DNA from: Candidatus Hydrogenedentota bacterium
GTDB taxonomy: Bacteria > Hydrogenedentota > Hydrogenedentia > Hydrogenedentales > SLHB01
DNA length: 64,000 nt
Direction of reading: 5' to 3'
NCBI GenBank assembly: GCA_035416745.1
Contig: DAOLNV010000004.1
Location: 1 to 64,000 of the forward strand
The translations under genes were made by a program, and so were the position numbers. Each line of letters opens with the position of its first letter. Within the stretch, counting starts at the first letter, position 1. Below, one piece after another: positions 36,081 to 43,008 of the stretch. Under the pieces are notes generated by a model. It was given only the letters and a program-made list of their open reading frames with translations. It had not been told where the DNA came from and did not search any database.

Positions 36081-37028
36081 ATGAAAAAGCATGGTTTCAC
36101 TTTGATTGAATTGTTGGTGGTAATCGCCATTATCGGCATTCTGGCCGCGATCCTCCTGCCGGCGCTGGCCCGTGCTCGCGAAGCCGCGCGCCGCGCCAGC
36201 TGCGCCAACAACCTCAAACAATTGGGCCTGATCTTCAAGATGTATGCGAACGAAAGCAAGGGCGAGAAGTGGCCGAGCATGTTGAAGGCCTTCCCTTTTC
36301 AGAGCGAGACAAGCCCCTTGCCGTGTTCAATACCAAACACGTTCAACCAGTTCTTCAACGGCCCGGCGGTTTACCCCGAGTATATGACCGATGACAAGAT
36401 CATCATTTGCCCGTCCGACGCCGATGGTGAACAGCGGGCAGACGAGTATTGGCGCAATACCGACGGCAGCGTCCAGCCCTGCGATTTCTGGGAAGTGTCT
36501 TACACGTACTATGGCTGGGCATTGAAGGACGAGTACGTCATCATGCCGGGAACGGATGTCAACGCCATGCCGGCGTCGTTTGACTATGGGTTCCTCTTCG
36601 CGGTCCAGACCGTTTTCACGGGCGTGGGTGCCGGCACGGGGAACGATGATCTTGTCAGTCTCTCCGCTGTTTTCAACTTTGGGAACGGCACCCCCTGGAA
36701 CTCGTTTGAAAGCGATATCAGCTACGCGAGCGACACGGGCAAGGATGTGACCTGCTACCGTCTTCGTGAAGGCATCGAGCGGTTCTTCATCACCGACATC
36801 AACAATCCGGCCGGCAGCGCCATGGCCCAAAGCGAGGTCCCGGTAATGTGGGACTCGGTCTGGTCTGCAACAGAAGGCCGGGAAAGCTACTTCAACCACA
36901 TCCCCGGCGGCGGCAACGTGCTGTACATGGATGGGCACGTGGAGTTCGTCCGGTACCCGAGCGAGTGGCCGGTCTGCAAAGGCTACGTGCAGATGATGAA
37001 TTTGCTCAGCAGCATGCTCAATCCGTAA
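36081..37028 (+). CDS. Prepilin-like protein with C-terminal H...DG motif (paralogue 3)
   Basis: This 315-residue protein has the leader KKHGFTLIELLVVIAIIG and the AREAARRASCANNLKQLG helix. The central and C-terminal parts are near-identical to the minus-strand gene at 25323. The core YRLREGIERFFITDINNPAG and FNHIPGGGNVLYMDGH are present. I chose ATG 36081 instead of the ATG at 36072 because AAGGA is then 8 nt away; the copy at 37413 has TAA at the upstream position. It has its own promoter, a 180-nt leader and a terminator at 37071. Confidence 0.94.
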   Translation: MKKHGFTLIELLVVIAIIGILAAILLPALARAREAARRASCANNLKQLGLIFKMYANESKGEKWPSMLKAFPFQSETSPLPCSIPNTFNQFFNGPAVYPEYMTDDKIIICPSDADGEQRADEYWRNTDGSVQPCDFWEVSYTYYGWALKDEYVIMPGTDVNAMPASFDYGFLFAVQTVFTGVGAGTGNDDLVSLSAVFNFGNGTPWNSFESDISYASDTGKDVTCYRLREGIERFFITDINNPAGSAMAQSEVPVMWDSVWSATEGRESYFNHIPGGGNVLYMDGHVEFVRYPSEWPVCKGYVQMMNLLSSMLNP

Positions 37029-37070
37029 CCCGTTCGCATTCGGTTCTTCATCATTAGCAGACTCATCAAA

Positions 37071-37105
37071 GCGCGCGCTCTTCGGGGCGCGCGCTGCTGT
37101 TGTTC
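37071..37105 (+). terminator. Terminator of prepilin paralogue 3
   Basis: GCGCGCGCTC, TTCG loop, GGGCGCGCGC, then TGCTGTTGTTC. The stem is the same as those ending the minus-strand copies, with one C/G change. Confidence 0.8.
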
Positions 37106-37172
37106 GTGCGGCCGGCAGGACACATCTCGTCAAAGGCGCAAGCTGTTAACAAACCCGGAATGAGGGGTTTGT

Positions 37173-37219
37173 GACGCGAGGTCGGAAAACTTGCCAAATG
37201 ATCAAAGTTCTGTTATTCT
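37173..37219 (+). promoter_or_regulatory. Promoter of prepilin paralogue 4, with upstream GACG/GTC element
   Basis: GACGCGAGGTC (37173-37183), TTGCCA (37191-37196), 17 bp, TATTCT (37214-37219). It is the same promoter type as at 35847. Confidence 0.7.
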
Positions 37220-37225
37220 AGCTGC

Positions 37226-37412
37226 ATAGTTGAATACAATTTTTGATCGTTTTTGAGGCGGAGCGAGCGCAAGGGCCATCCGCTTGACCGCCTCAATGCG
37301 GGCGATAAGGGAGGTGATGGCTGGCGAGAAACAGTACCCGGCTTCTCCGCAATCCGCGGGAAATCAGTTCATCTGACATATTTGTCCCCTCAAATCTGGA
37401 AGGATAACTGCG
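37226..37412 (+). ncRNA. Long structured 5' leader of prepilin paralogue 4 (about 187 nt)
   Basis: A perfect 7-bp stem GAGGCGG / CCGCCTC (37255-37261 and 37288-37294) encloses a loop with AGCG / CGCT pairing. GGAGG at 37310-37314 lies 98 nt before the ATG. Identity with the leader at 36081 is high from the 3' arm to GGAGGTGATGGCTGGCGA and again in CAAATCTGGAAGGAT before the start. Confidence 0.5.
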
Positions 37413-38384
37413 ATGAAAAAACATGGATTTACCTTGATTGAATTGCTCGTGGTGATTGCCATCATCGGCATTCTGGCCGCGATCCTGCTGCCGGCGCTGG
37501 CCCGTGCCCGCGAGGCCGCCCGCCGCGCCAGCTGCGCCAACAACCTCAAACAGTTGGGGGTGGTCTTCAAGATGTACGCCAACGAGTCCAAAGGCGAGAA
37601 ATGGCCGAGCCTGTGCAAGGCGTTTCCCAAATACTCCCTCCCCTGCGACCTGGATGACCCTGCCGCCCAGCCCAACCACGTCAACAGGTTCTTTGATGGT
37701 CCGTCCGTGTATCCCGAGTATTTGACGGACGACAACGTCCTCATTTGCCCATCGGACGCGGACGGCTGGACCCGCGTGGAGGTCGACGGCTGGCGGCATC
37801 CTGATGCGATGTTTCCCAATGGAGGCATTAACCCCTGCCATTTCTGGGAAATCTCGTACGAGTACTACGGGTGGGCCGTGATGCCCGAGCTGCTGCTGGT
37901 GGGCCCCGTCAACACAACTACCCTGAACAGGGATTCCTACGACGTAATGGGCGGCGATTTCGAGCCTGGTTTCCTCGCCGCGATGCTGGAAGAGTTCGGC
38001 GTAGCCGGCACCTATCTTGACGACACGTGGGCCACCAGCCGCGGACAAGTTCACGAGCGCGACTTGACGCTGAATCCTCCGGAAACGGATACAGGCGCAA
38101 CGACCGTTTATCGCCTTCGTGAGGGCATTGAGCGGTTCTTCATCACCGACATCAACAATCCCGCGGGCAGCGCCTTGGCCCAGAGCGAAATTCCAGTCAT
38201 GTGGGATATGGCGTGGACAACCTCGGACCCTCAGAACAAATGGAGCTATTTCAACCACATCCCCGGCGGCAGCAATGTCCTTTACATGGACGGACATGTC
38301 GAATTCATTCGCTACCCGAGCGAATGGCCCGTGTGCAAAGCGTATGTAGACATGATGAATGCGCTGGCCACCGTGATCAGTTGA
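37413..38384 (+). CDS. Prepilin-like protein with C-terminal H...DG motif (paralogue 4)
   Basis: This 323-residue protein has the KKHGFTLIELLVV leader, the conserved helix, and the shared YRLREGIERFFITDINNPAG and FNHIPGGSNVLYMDGH segments. Its middle (CHFWEISYEYYGWAVMPELL, DSYDVMGGDFEPGF) is clearly closest to the copy at 40134. AAGGATAACTGCG precedes the ATG with a stop codon in frame upstream, fixing the start. As with its neighbours, it is probably an exported pseudopilin whose C-terminal domain faces the periplasm. Confidence 0.94.
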   Translation: MKKHGFTLIELLVVIAIIGILAAILLPALARAREAARRASCANNLKQLGVVFKMYANESKGEKWPSLCKAFPKYSLPCDLDDPAAQPNHVNRFFDGPSVYPEYLTDDNVLICPSDADGWTRVEVDGWRHPDAMFPNGGINPCHFWEISYEYYGWAVMPELLLVGPVNTTTLNRDSYDVMGGDFEPGFLAAMLEEFGVAGTYLDDTWATSRGQVHERDLTLNPPETDTGATTVYRLREGIERFFITDINNPAGSALAQSEIPVMWDMAWTTSDPQNKWSYFNHIPGGSNVLYMDGHVEFIRYPSEWPVCKAYVDMMNALATVIS

Positions 38385-38503
38385 CCGGCTCAGCTCCTCG
38401 CCGCAAGAAGCAGGGGACCCCGGAAATATCCGTAGCCCCCAAACACCTGAAAAACTGCGATGTATCCGAGTAAGGTCCTTTAGCGGGGCAATTCGCGCAA
38501 CTC

Positions 38504-38540
38504 GAGGGCGTGGGTGTCTTCCACGTCCTCTCTTTAATGC
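38504..38540 (+). terminator. Terminator of prepilin paralogue 4
   Basis: GAGGGCGTGG, GTGTCTT loop, CCACGTCCTC (38504-38530; one G-U pair), then TCTTTAATGC. The GGGCGTGG stem type recurs at 39826 and 41124. Confidence 0.65.
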
Positions 38541-38586
38541 TCGGGCGGTTTTGCCCGCCCCCGCAATCTCCCCTGGCCCGCGTCTC

Positions 38587-38634
38587 TGACGAAACGTCAG
38601 AAAGGTTGACGCGGCGTCGACGGCGTGATAAAAT
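38587..38634 (+). promoter_or_regulatory. Promoter of prepilin paralogue 5 with TGACG-AAA-CGTCA dyad
   Basis: TGACGAAACGTCA (38587-38599) is a perfect 5-3-5 inverted repeat. TTGACG (38606-38611), 17 bp and TAAAAT (38629-38634) follow. The -35 itself continues into a second dyad, GTTGACG-CGG-CGTCGAC. The GACG half-sites of the two dyads are 20 bp apart, close to two helical turns. Confidence 0.75.
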
Positions 38635-38640
38635 CTCGGT

Positions 38641-38832
38641 GGATTGCTGGAAGTCGGACCGGATGCGTTCCAGGTACTTTGCGCGGATACGGTTTCGCGC
38701 ACCGTGAACGCGCGTACTAGGGAGGTTATCAAGGACAGCGCTGATACTCTGCTAAGCCCGCATATGGAGAGGAGATCTGTGCATATTTCGTAATAATTCT
38801 CTCCAAATCTAGAACCTAGAAGGATATCTCAC
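38641..38832 (+). ncRNA. Long structured 5' leader of prepilin paralogue 5 (about 191 nt)
   Basis: Outer stem GTAC...GCGCG (38674-38685) pairs with CGCGCGTAC (38709-38717). An inner stem ACGGT / ACCGT lies at 38689-38693 and 38701-38705. GGAGG at 38721-38725 lies 107 nt before the ATG. The block is about 85% identical by eye to the leader at 39951-40133. A TTCTCTCC tract precedes the AGAAGGA ribosome site. Confidence 0.5.
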
Positions 38833-39786
38833 ATGAAGAAGCATGGCTTTACCCTGATCGAATTGCTCGTCGTAATTGCCATAATCGGCATTTTGGCCGC
38901 GATTTTACTGCCGGCCCTGGCTCGCGCTCGCGAGGCAGCCCGCCGCGCGAGCTGCGCCAACAACCTCAAACAGATGGGGTTGGTATTCAAGATGTACGCC
39001 AACGAGGCCACGGGCGAGAAGTGGCCCAGCATGATCAAGGCGTTTCCGAACTACACCCAGAATTGCGACCAGCCCAACCAGATTAACCGTTTCTTTGACG
39101 GCCCGGCGGTATACCCCGAATACCTGACGGACGACAACATCCTGATTTGCCCTTCCGACGGTGACGGCTGGACCCGCGTGGTGGAAGATGGCTGGCGGAA
39201 CCCTTCCGTGATGACTCCGAGTGGCGGCATTAACCCCTGCCATTTCTGGGAAATCTCGTACGAATACTACGGATGGGCGATAAAGCCCGAGCATGTCATT
39301 GCGGCGGGAACCGATATCAACGCCATGCCTGCTACGTTCGATTACGGCATGCTCGGCGCTATGGCAACCGTTTTCCTGGGCACCAACCCCCTGGGCTCGA
39401 CCGATCCCTCCGTCGCAGCCGTCTCCGCCGTCGTTAACTTCGCGAACGGCACACCCTGGAATTCCTTTGAAGGCGATATCAGTTACACGAGCGACGCCGG
39501 CGTTGGCGTGACCATCTATCGTCTTCGCGAAGGCATCGAGCGGTTCATGATCACCGACATCAACAACCCGGCCGGCAGCGCAAAGGCCCAGAGCGAGATC
39601 TCAGTGATGTGGGACATGGCCTGGACGCCTCTGGCATCGGATGGCTGGAGCTATTTCAATCACGTGCCGGGCGGCGGCAATGTGCTGTATATGGACGGCC
39701 ATGTCGAGTTCCTCCGGTATCCGAGCGAATGGCCCATCTGCCGTGCGTACCCGCAGATGATGGACCTCATGAACGCCTTTATCTAG
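38833..39786 (+). CDS. Prepilin-like protein with C-terminal H...DG motif (paralogue 5)
   Basis: This 317-residue protein has the KKHGFTLIELLVV leader and conserved helix. Its first half (GWTRVVEDGWRNP..., CHFWEISYEYYGWAIKPE) resembles paralogues 4 and 6. Its second half (NFANGTPWNSFEGDISYTSD) resembles paralogues 2 and 3. This mosaic pattern suggests recombination among copies. The shared YRLREGIERFMITDINNPAG and FNHVPGGGNVLYMDGH segments are intact. AGAAGGA lies upstream of the ATG. Confidence 0.94.
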   Translation: MKKHGFTLIELLVVIAIIGILAAILLPALARAREAARRASCANNLKQMGLVFKMYANEATGEKWPSMIKAFPNYTQNCDQPNQINRFFDGPAVYPEYLTDDNILICPSDGDGWTRVVEDGWRNPSVMTPSGGINPCHFWEISYEYYGWAIKPEHVIAAGTDINAMPATFDYGMLGAMATVFLGTNPLGSTDPSVAAVSAVVNFANGTPWNSFEGDISYTSDAGVGVTIYRLREGIERFMITDINNPAGSAKAQSEISVMWDMAWTPLASDGWSYFNHVPGGGNVLYMDGHVEFLRYPSEWPICRAYPQMMDLMNAFI

Positions 39787-39825
39787 CAGCGGCACTGAAC
39801 CAACTCACAGCTGAGAAAGCTCCCG

Positions 39826-39860
39826 GGGCGTGGGCACTACCCACGCCCTTCTTCTGTCTG
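39826..39860 (+). terminator. Terminator of prepilin paralogue 5
   Basis: Perfect 9-bp stem GGGCGTGGG / CCCACGCCC around CACTA, followed by TTCTTCTGTCTG. Confidence 0.85.
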
Positions 39861-39894
39861 TGCGGCCGGCGGTTCCGGGATGGGAATCCGCGCT

Positions 39895-39944
39895 TTGACG
39901 AAACGTCAAGAAAACTTGACGCAGCGTCGACTGCCTGATAAAAT
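39895..39944 (+). promoter_or_regulatory. Promoter of prepilin paralogue 6 with TTGACG-AAA-CGTCAA dyad
   Basis: TTGACGAAACGTCAA (39895-39909) is a perfect 6-3-6 inverted repeat. TTGACG (39916-39921), 17 bp and TAAAAT (39939-39944) follow. The -35 again opens a second, imperfect dyad (TTGACG-CAG-CGTCGA). Half-site spacing between dyads is 21 bp. Confidence 0.8.
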
Positions 39945-39950
39945 CAGGCT

Positions 39951-40133
39951 GGATCGATAAAGACTGGATTGGATGCGTTCGAGGTACTGTGCGCGGATAC
40001 GGTGCTGCGCAACCTGAACGCGCGTACTATGGAGGCTAGTAAGGACGGCGCTAATACTCCGCTTCTCCCGCATTTTGCGGCAAACCCGTTTGTGTGTCGT
40101 AATAATTCTCCTCAAACCAGAAGGATGGCCTAG
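39951..40133 (+). ncRNA. Long structured 5' leader of prepilin paralogue 6 (about 183 nt)
   Basis: GTAC...GCGCG (39984-39995) pairs with CGCGCGTAC (40019-40027). The inner arm is changed to GGT / ACC. GGAGG at 40031-40035 lies 98 nt before the ATG. A TTCTCCTC tract precedes the AGAAGGA ribosome site. Confidence 0.5.
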
Positions 40134-41093
40134 ATGAGAAAGCTCGGTTTTACCTTGATCGAACTGCTCGTGGTGATTGCCATTATAGGCATTCTGGCCG
40201 CGATCCTGCTGCCGGCCCTGGCTCGCGCCCGCGAAGCCGCCCGCCGCGCCAGTTGCGCCAACAACCTTAAACAATTGGGGTTGGTATTCAAGATGTACTC
40301 CAACGAGTCCAAAGGCGAGAAGTGGCCGAGCATGGCGAAGGCGTTTCCACGCTATGACCTCGGATGCGCTCAAGTGAACTTGACCAATCGTTTCTTTAAC
40401 GGTCCGTCGGTGTATCCCGAATACTTGACGGATGACAATATTTTGCTTTGCCCGTCCGACGGCGATGGTCAGACCCGTGTCGAGACCGACGGCTGGCGGA
40501 ACCCGGTTGCCCTGTTCCCGGGCGGCGGCATCAACCCCTGCCATTTCTGGGAGATCTCGTACGAGTACTATGGCTGGGCCCTGATGCCCCAGCAGGTAAT
40601 CGTAGGCCCTGTCAGCGACGCGACCCTGAACAAATCTTCGTACGACGTAATGGGCGGCGATTTCGAGGCGGGTTTCCTCAATGCGGTTATGGAACAGTTC
40701 GGCGTGCTTGATGCCGGCGCAGCACAGGCAGCCCTGTTTGCGTCGTCCCCCGGCTCGGTTCATGAGAACGATATGACCATGAACCCTCCCGACTCAGACA
40801 CCAATGAAACGACCATTTACCGGCTCCGCGAAGGCATCGAGCGGTTCTTCATCACCGACATCAATAACCCTGCGGGAAGTTCCAAGGCCCAGACAGAGAT
40901 CCCGGTGATGTGGGACTGGGCATGGGGTCCGATTGACCCTGTCAATGGTTGGAGCTACTTCAACCACATCCCCGGCGGCAGCAATGTCCTCTATATGGAC
41001 GGCCACGTCGAGTTTTTACGTTACCCGGGCGAGTGGCCGGTCTGCAAAGCATATGTGGCTATGATGAACGCGCTGGCGGGTGTCGTCGGATAA
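40134..41093 (+). CDS. Prepilin-like protein with C-terminal H...DG motif (paralogue 6)
   Basis: This 319-residue protein has a slightly changed leader (MRKLGFTLIELLVV) and otherwise the full conserved frame. The middle (CHFWEISYEYYGWALMPQ, SSYDVMGGDFEAGF) pairs it with paralogue 4. YRLREGIERFFITDINNPAG and FNHIPGGSNVLYMDGH are intact. AGAAGGA lies upstream of the ATG. It stands between its own promoter and terminator, like each member of the array. Confidence 0.94.
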   Translation: MRKLGFTLIELLVVIAIIGILAAILLPALARAREAARRASCANNLKQLGLVFKMYSNESKGEKWPSMAKAFPRYDLGCAQVNLTNRFFNGPSVYPEYLTDDNILLCPSDGDGQTRVETDGWRNPVALFPGGGINPCHFWEISYEYYGWALMPQQVIVGPVSDATLNKSSYDVMGGDFEAGFLNAVMEQFGVLDAGAAQAALFASSPGSVHENDMTMNPPDSDTNETTIYRLREGIERFFITDINNPAGSSKAQTEIPVMWDWAWGPIDPVNGWSYFNHIPGGSNVLYMDGHVEFLRYPGEWPVCKAYVAMMNALAGVVG

Positions 41094-41123
41094 TTCGCGA
41101 GACCATCGCATAGCGCAATCTAA

Positions 41124-41156
41124 GGGCGTGGGGATCTCCCATGCCCTTTTTGTGTG
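41124..41156 (+). terminator. Terminator of prepilin paralogue 6
   Basis: GGGCGTGGG, GATCT loop, CCCATGCCC (one G-U pair), then TTTTTGTGTG. Confidence 0.85.
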
Positions 41157-41194
41157 TGCCCAGCCGTCTATCGCGAACCGCTGGTTCCCGGTCC

Positions 41195-41252
41195 GACGGA
41201 ACGTCAACGAAACGTCAAGAAGCTTGACGCCCCGCCGCCAGCAGATTACAAT
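41195..41252 (+). promoter_or_regulatory. Promoter of prepilin paralogue 7 with tandem GACG-RAA-CGTC dyads
   Basis: GACGGAACGTC (41195-41205) is followed at a 12-bp period by ACGAAACGTC (41207-41216), then TTGACG (41224-41229), 17 bp and TACAAT (41247-41252). Confidence 0.75.
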
Positions 41253-41258
41253 CTTGGC

Positions 41259-41442
41259 AGGTCGGTGGATATTGGAGCGGGGGAATTCCACGACATGACG
41301 GGCTGGTGCCAGGGCTTGCAGAGAGAACGCTCGCAGTCTGGGAGGTGATGTAGAGCGGCAATTGCTCGCGGCTTTTCCATACCTTTCGGACAACTATTCT
41401 CTTTGTAGTGATGGTCGCGTTTAACCAACAAGGGTTACCGAG
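41259..41442 (+). ncRNA. Long 5' leader of prepilin paralogue 7 (about 184 nt)
   Basis: This leader is the most diverged. It keeps the GGAGGTGATG block (GGAGG at 41341-41345), 97 nt before the ATG, preceded by GAACGCTCGCAG, which aligns with GAACGCGCGTAC of paralogues 5 and 6. A CTGG / CCAG hairpin lies just upstream. Confidence 0.4.
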
Positions 41443-42390
41443 ATGAAAAAACATGGTTTTACCCTGATCGAACTGCTCGTGGTGATTGCCATTATAGGCA
41501 TTCTGGCCGCGATCCTGCTGCCGGCCCTGGCTCGCGCCCGCGAAGCCGCCCGCCGCGCCAGCTGCGCGAACAATCTGAAGCAGTTGGGCATTATCTACAA
41601 GATGTATGCCAATGAGAGCAAAGGCGAAAAATGGCCCCGCAACCATGGTGTACAGCCATGGCGTCCGGCCACTGCGGCTTCCCTTGGCTGCCTTAATGCG
41701 CACAATGGTTCCCAGTTCGGCCCCGACATGGTGGCGCTATATCCTGACTATCTGACCGATTCTAATGTGCTGGTTTGCCCGTCCTGGAACAACTACGATA
41801 TGCCCCCCGCGATTGGCGTGGGGGTGATCGAGGATGATGGCAGCGGCACATGCCCGTGGGTTGGTTTCATCTCGCAGCCGGGCGACTGCTATCACTACCT
41901 GGGATATGCGTTCGACCGCTGCGATGAAGGAGAGCCCACGGTCCCGCATCCCTATAATCCCGCCGTCCAGGTTCCGTCTCAGGTCGCGACAACGCTGATG
42001 CTGCCCGAGAACGCGACAGCAATGGCGGTCTTCCTGAATCTGTCTACCGATCCGGCTGATAACGCCGCGCTGGATCAGGATTTGGTTGCTGCCGCCGGCG
42101 ACGGAAACGGCGGGAGTCAGACAATCTACCGGTTGCGCGAAGGAATCGAGCGGTTTCTTATCACCGACATCAATAACCCTGCCGGGAGCGCTATGGCTCA
42201 GAGCCAATTGGCGGTTTCCTGGGACATGATCTCCTCAAATTGGGAGAACTACTCAACGTTTAATCACGTCCCCGGCGGCTCCAATGTGCTGTACATGGAC
42301 GGCCATGTCGAATTCCTGAGGTATCCGCACGAGCGGTTCCCGGTGACCCGCAGCTGGGCCGAATTCTGGGGCAACATGCCTGCACAATGA
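41443..42390 (+). CDS. Prepilin-like protein with C-terminal H...DG motif (paralogue 7)
   Basis: This 315-residue protein shares the first 60 residues almost exactly with the other copies (KKHGFTLIELLVVIAIIG, AREAARRASCANNLKQLG). The middle (VLVCPSWNNYDMPPAIGVGV, ...GYAFDRCDEGEPTVPHP) is unlike the rest of the plus-strand array. The tail has YRLREGIERFLITDINNPAG and FNHVPGGSNVLYMDGH. AAGGG lies about 9 nt before the ATG. It is the last copy of the array. Confidence 0.94.
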   Translation: MKKHGFTLIELLVVIAIIGILAAILLPALARAREAARRASCANNLKQLGIIYKMYANESKGEKWPRNHGVQPWRPATAASLGCLNAHNGSQFGPDMVALYPDYLTDSNVLVCPSWNNYDMPPAIGVGVIEDDGSGTCPWVGFISQPGDCYHYLGYAFDRCDEGEPTVPHPYNPAVQVPSQVATTLMLPENATAMAVFLNLSTDPADNAALDQDLVAAAGDGNGGSQTIYRLREGIERFLITDINNPAGSAMAQSQLAVSWDMISSNWENYSTFNHVPGGSNVLYMDGHVEFLRYPHERFPVTRSWAEFWGNMPAQ

Positions 42391-42416
42391 TAGCAGCGTT
42401 TTTGTTCTTCACATGT

Positions 42417-42455
42417 GGGGCGCATGGGTTTGCTCATGCGCCCCAGTTTCTTTGC
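42417..42455 (+). terminator. Terminator of prepilin paralogue 7
   Basis: Perfect 10-bp stem GGGGCGCATG / CATGCGCCCC with an 8-nt loop (42417-42444), then AGTTTCTTTG. Confidence 0.8.
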
Positions 42456-42538
42456 GGCTGCGCCGCGGCCGACGCCCGCCGAAATCGAACGGGCCCGCAG
42501 GGCAGGGAACGTAATATGGGGCGTATCGAGCTACGTTC

Positions 42539-42931
42539 TTACTTGGCGGGCGTTTCACCGGCCCGGCGGGGCCGCCACCAGAAATGCCAAAGGAAAAACG
42601 GTGCGGCGAATCCGCCCGCGGTGTTTGCAACGAGGTCGCCAATCGCAAACGTGCGCTGGGGCACGAAGATCTGGTGGCACTCGTCGCTTAACCCGTAGAG
42701 GGCCGTGAAGACTATCGGGAACCAGAACTGCCAACGCGGTGAAAGCCGGGAACCCGAACGTTGCAACCCCACCGACACCAGCCCGGCCAGTCCCGCGTAG
42801 ACGCCGAAATGGCCGAACTTGTCGATGCCGAATACTGAGGGTATCTCGACCCCGAGCGGGCGCGGCTGCGATGAAATCCAGAAAATCCCCGCACAATAGA
42901 GGGCCGTGGCGATAATGTAGCGGGTTTTCAC
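42539..42931 (-). CDS. VanZ-like family membrane protein
   Basis: This 130-residue protein has about four membrane segments and the VanZ-type pattern: YCAGIFWISSQPRP near the start, GIDKFGHFGVYAGLAGLV, FTALYGLSDECHQIFVPQRTFAIGDLVANTAGG (with the conserved D-E-x-H-Q and D-x-x-A-N-x-x-G). The family role is unclear (glycopeptide resistance in one member; mostly unknown). I used the GTG at 42931, with GGGAG 10 nt upstream; the longer frame adds an implausible Arg/Gly-rich extension. Confidence 0.88.
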   Translation of the reverse strand: MKTRYIIATALYCAGIFWISSQPRPLGVEIPSVFGIDKFGHFGVYAGLAGLVSVGLQRSGSRLSPRWQFWFPIVFTALYGLSDECHQIFVPQRTFAIGDLVANTAGGFAAPFFLWHFWWRPRRAGETPAK

Positions 42932-43008
42932 TCGACGCGTGCTCCCTGGCGCGGCGCGCAGTGTTTGCACATTGGCTGTGCGCGCCGCTCCCGTTTCCTG
43001 AATGCCCC

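Noticed and set aside
38641..40133. Leaders as known c-di-GMP (GEMM), cobalamin or SAM riboswitches
   Set aside because: I looked for the known core motifs of these classes (for example GCAAA.CC and the GEMM GNRA/receptor region, or the GCCACTG B12 box) and did not find them.
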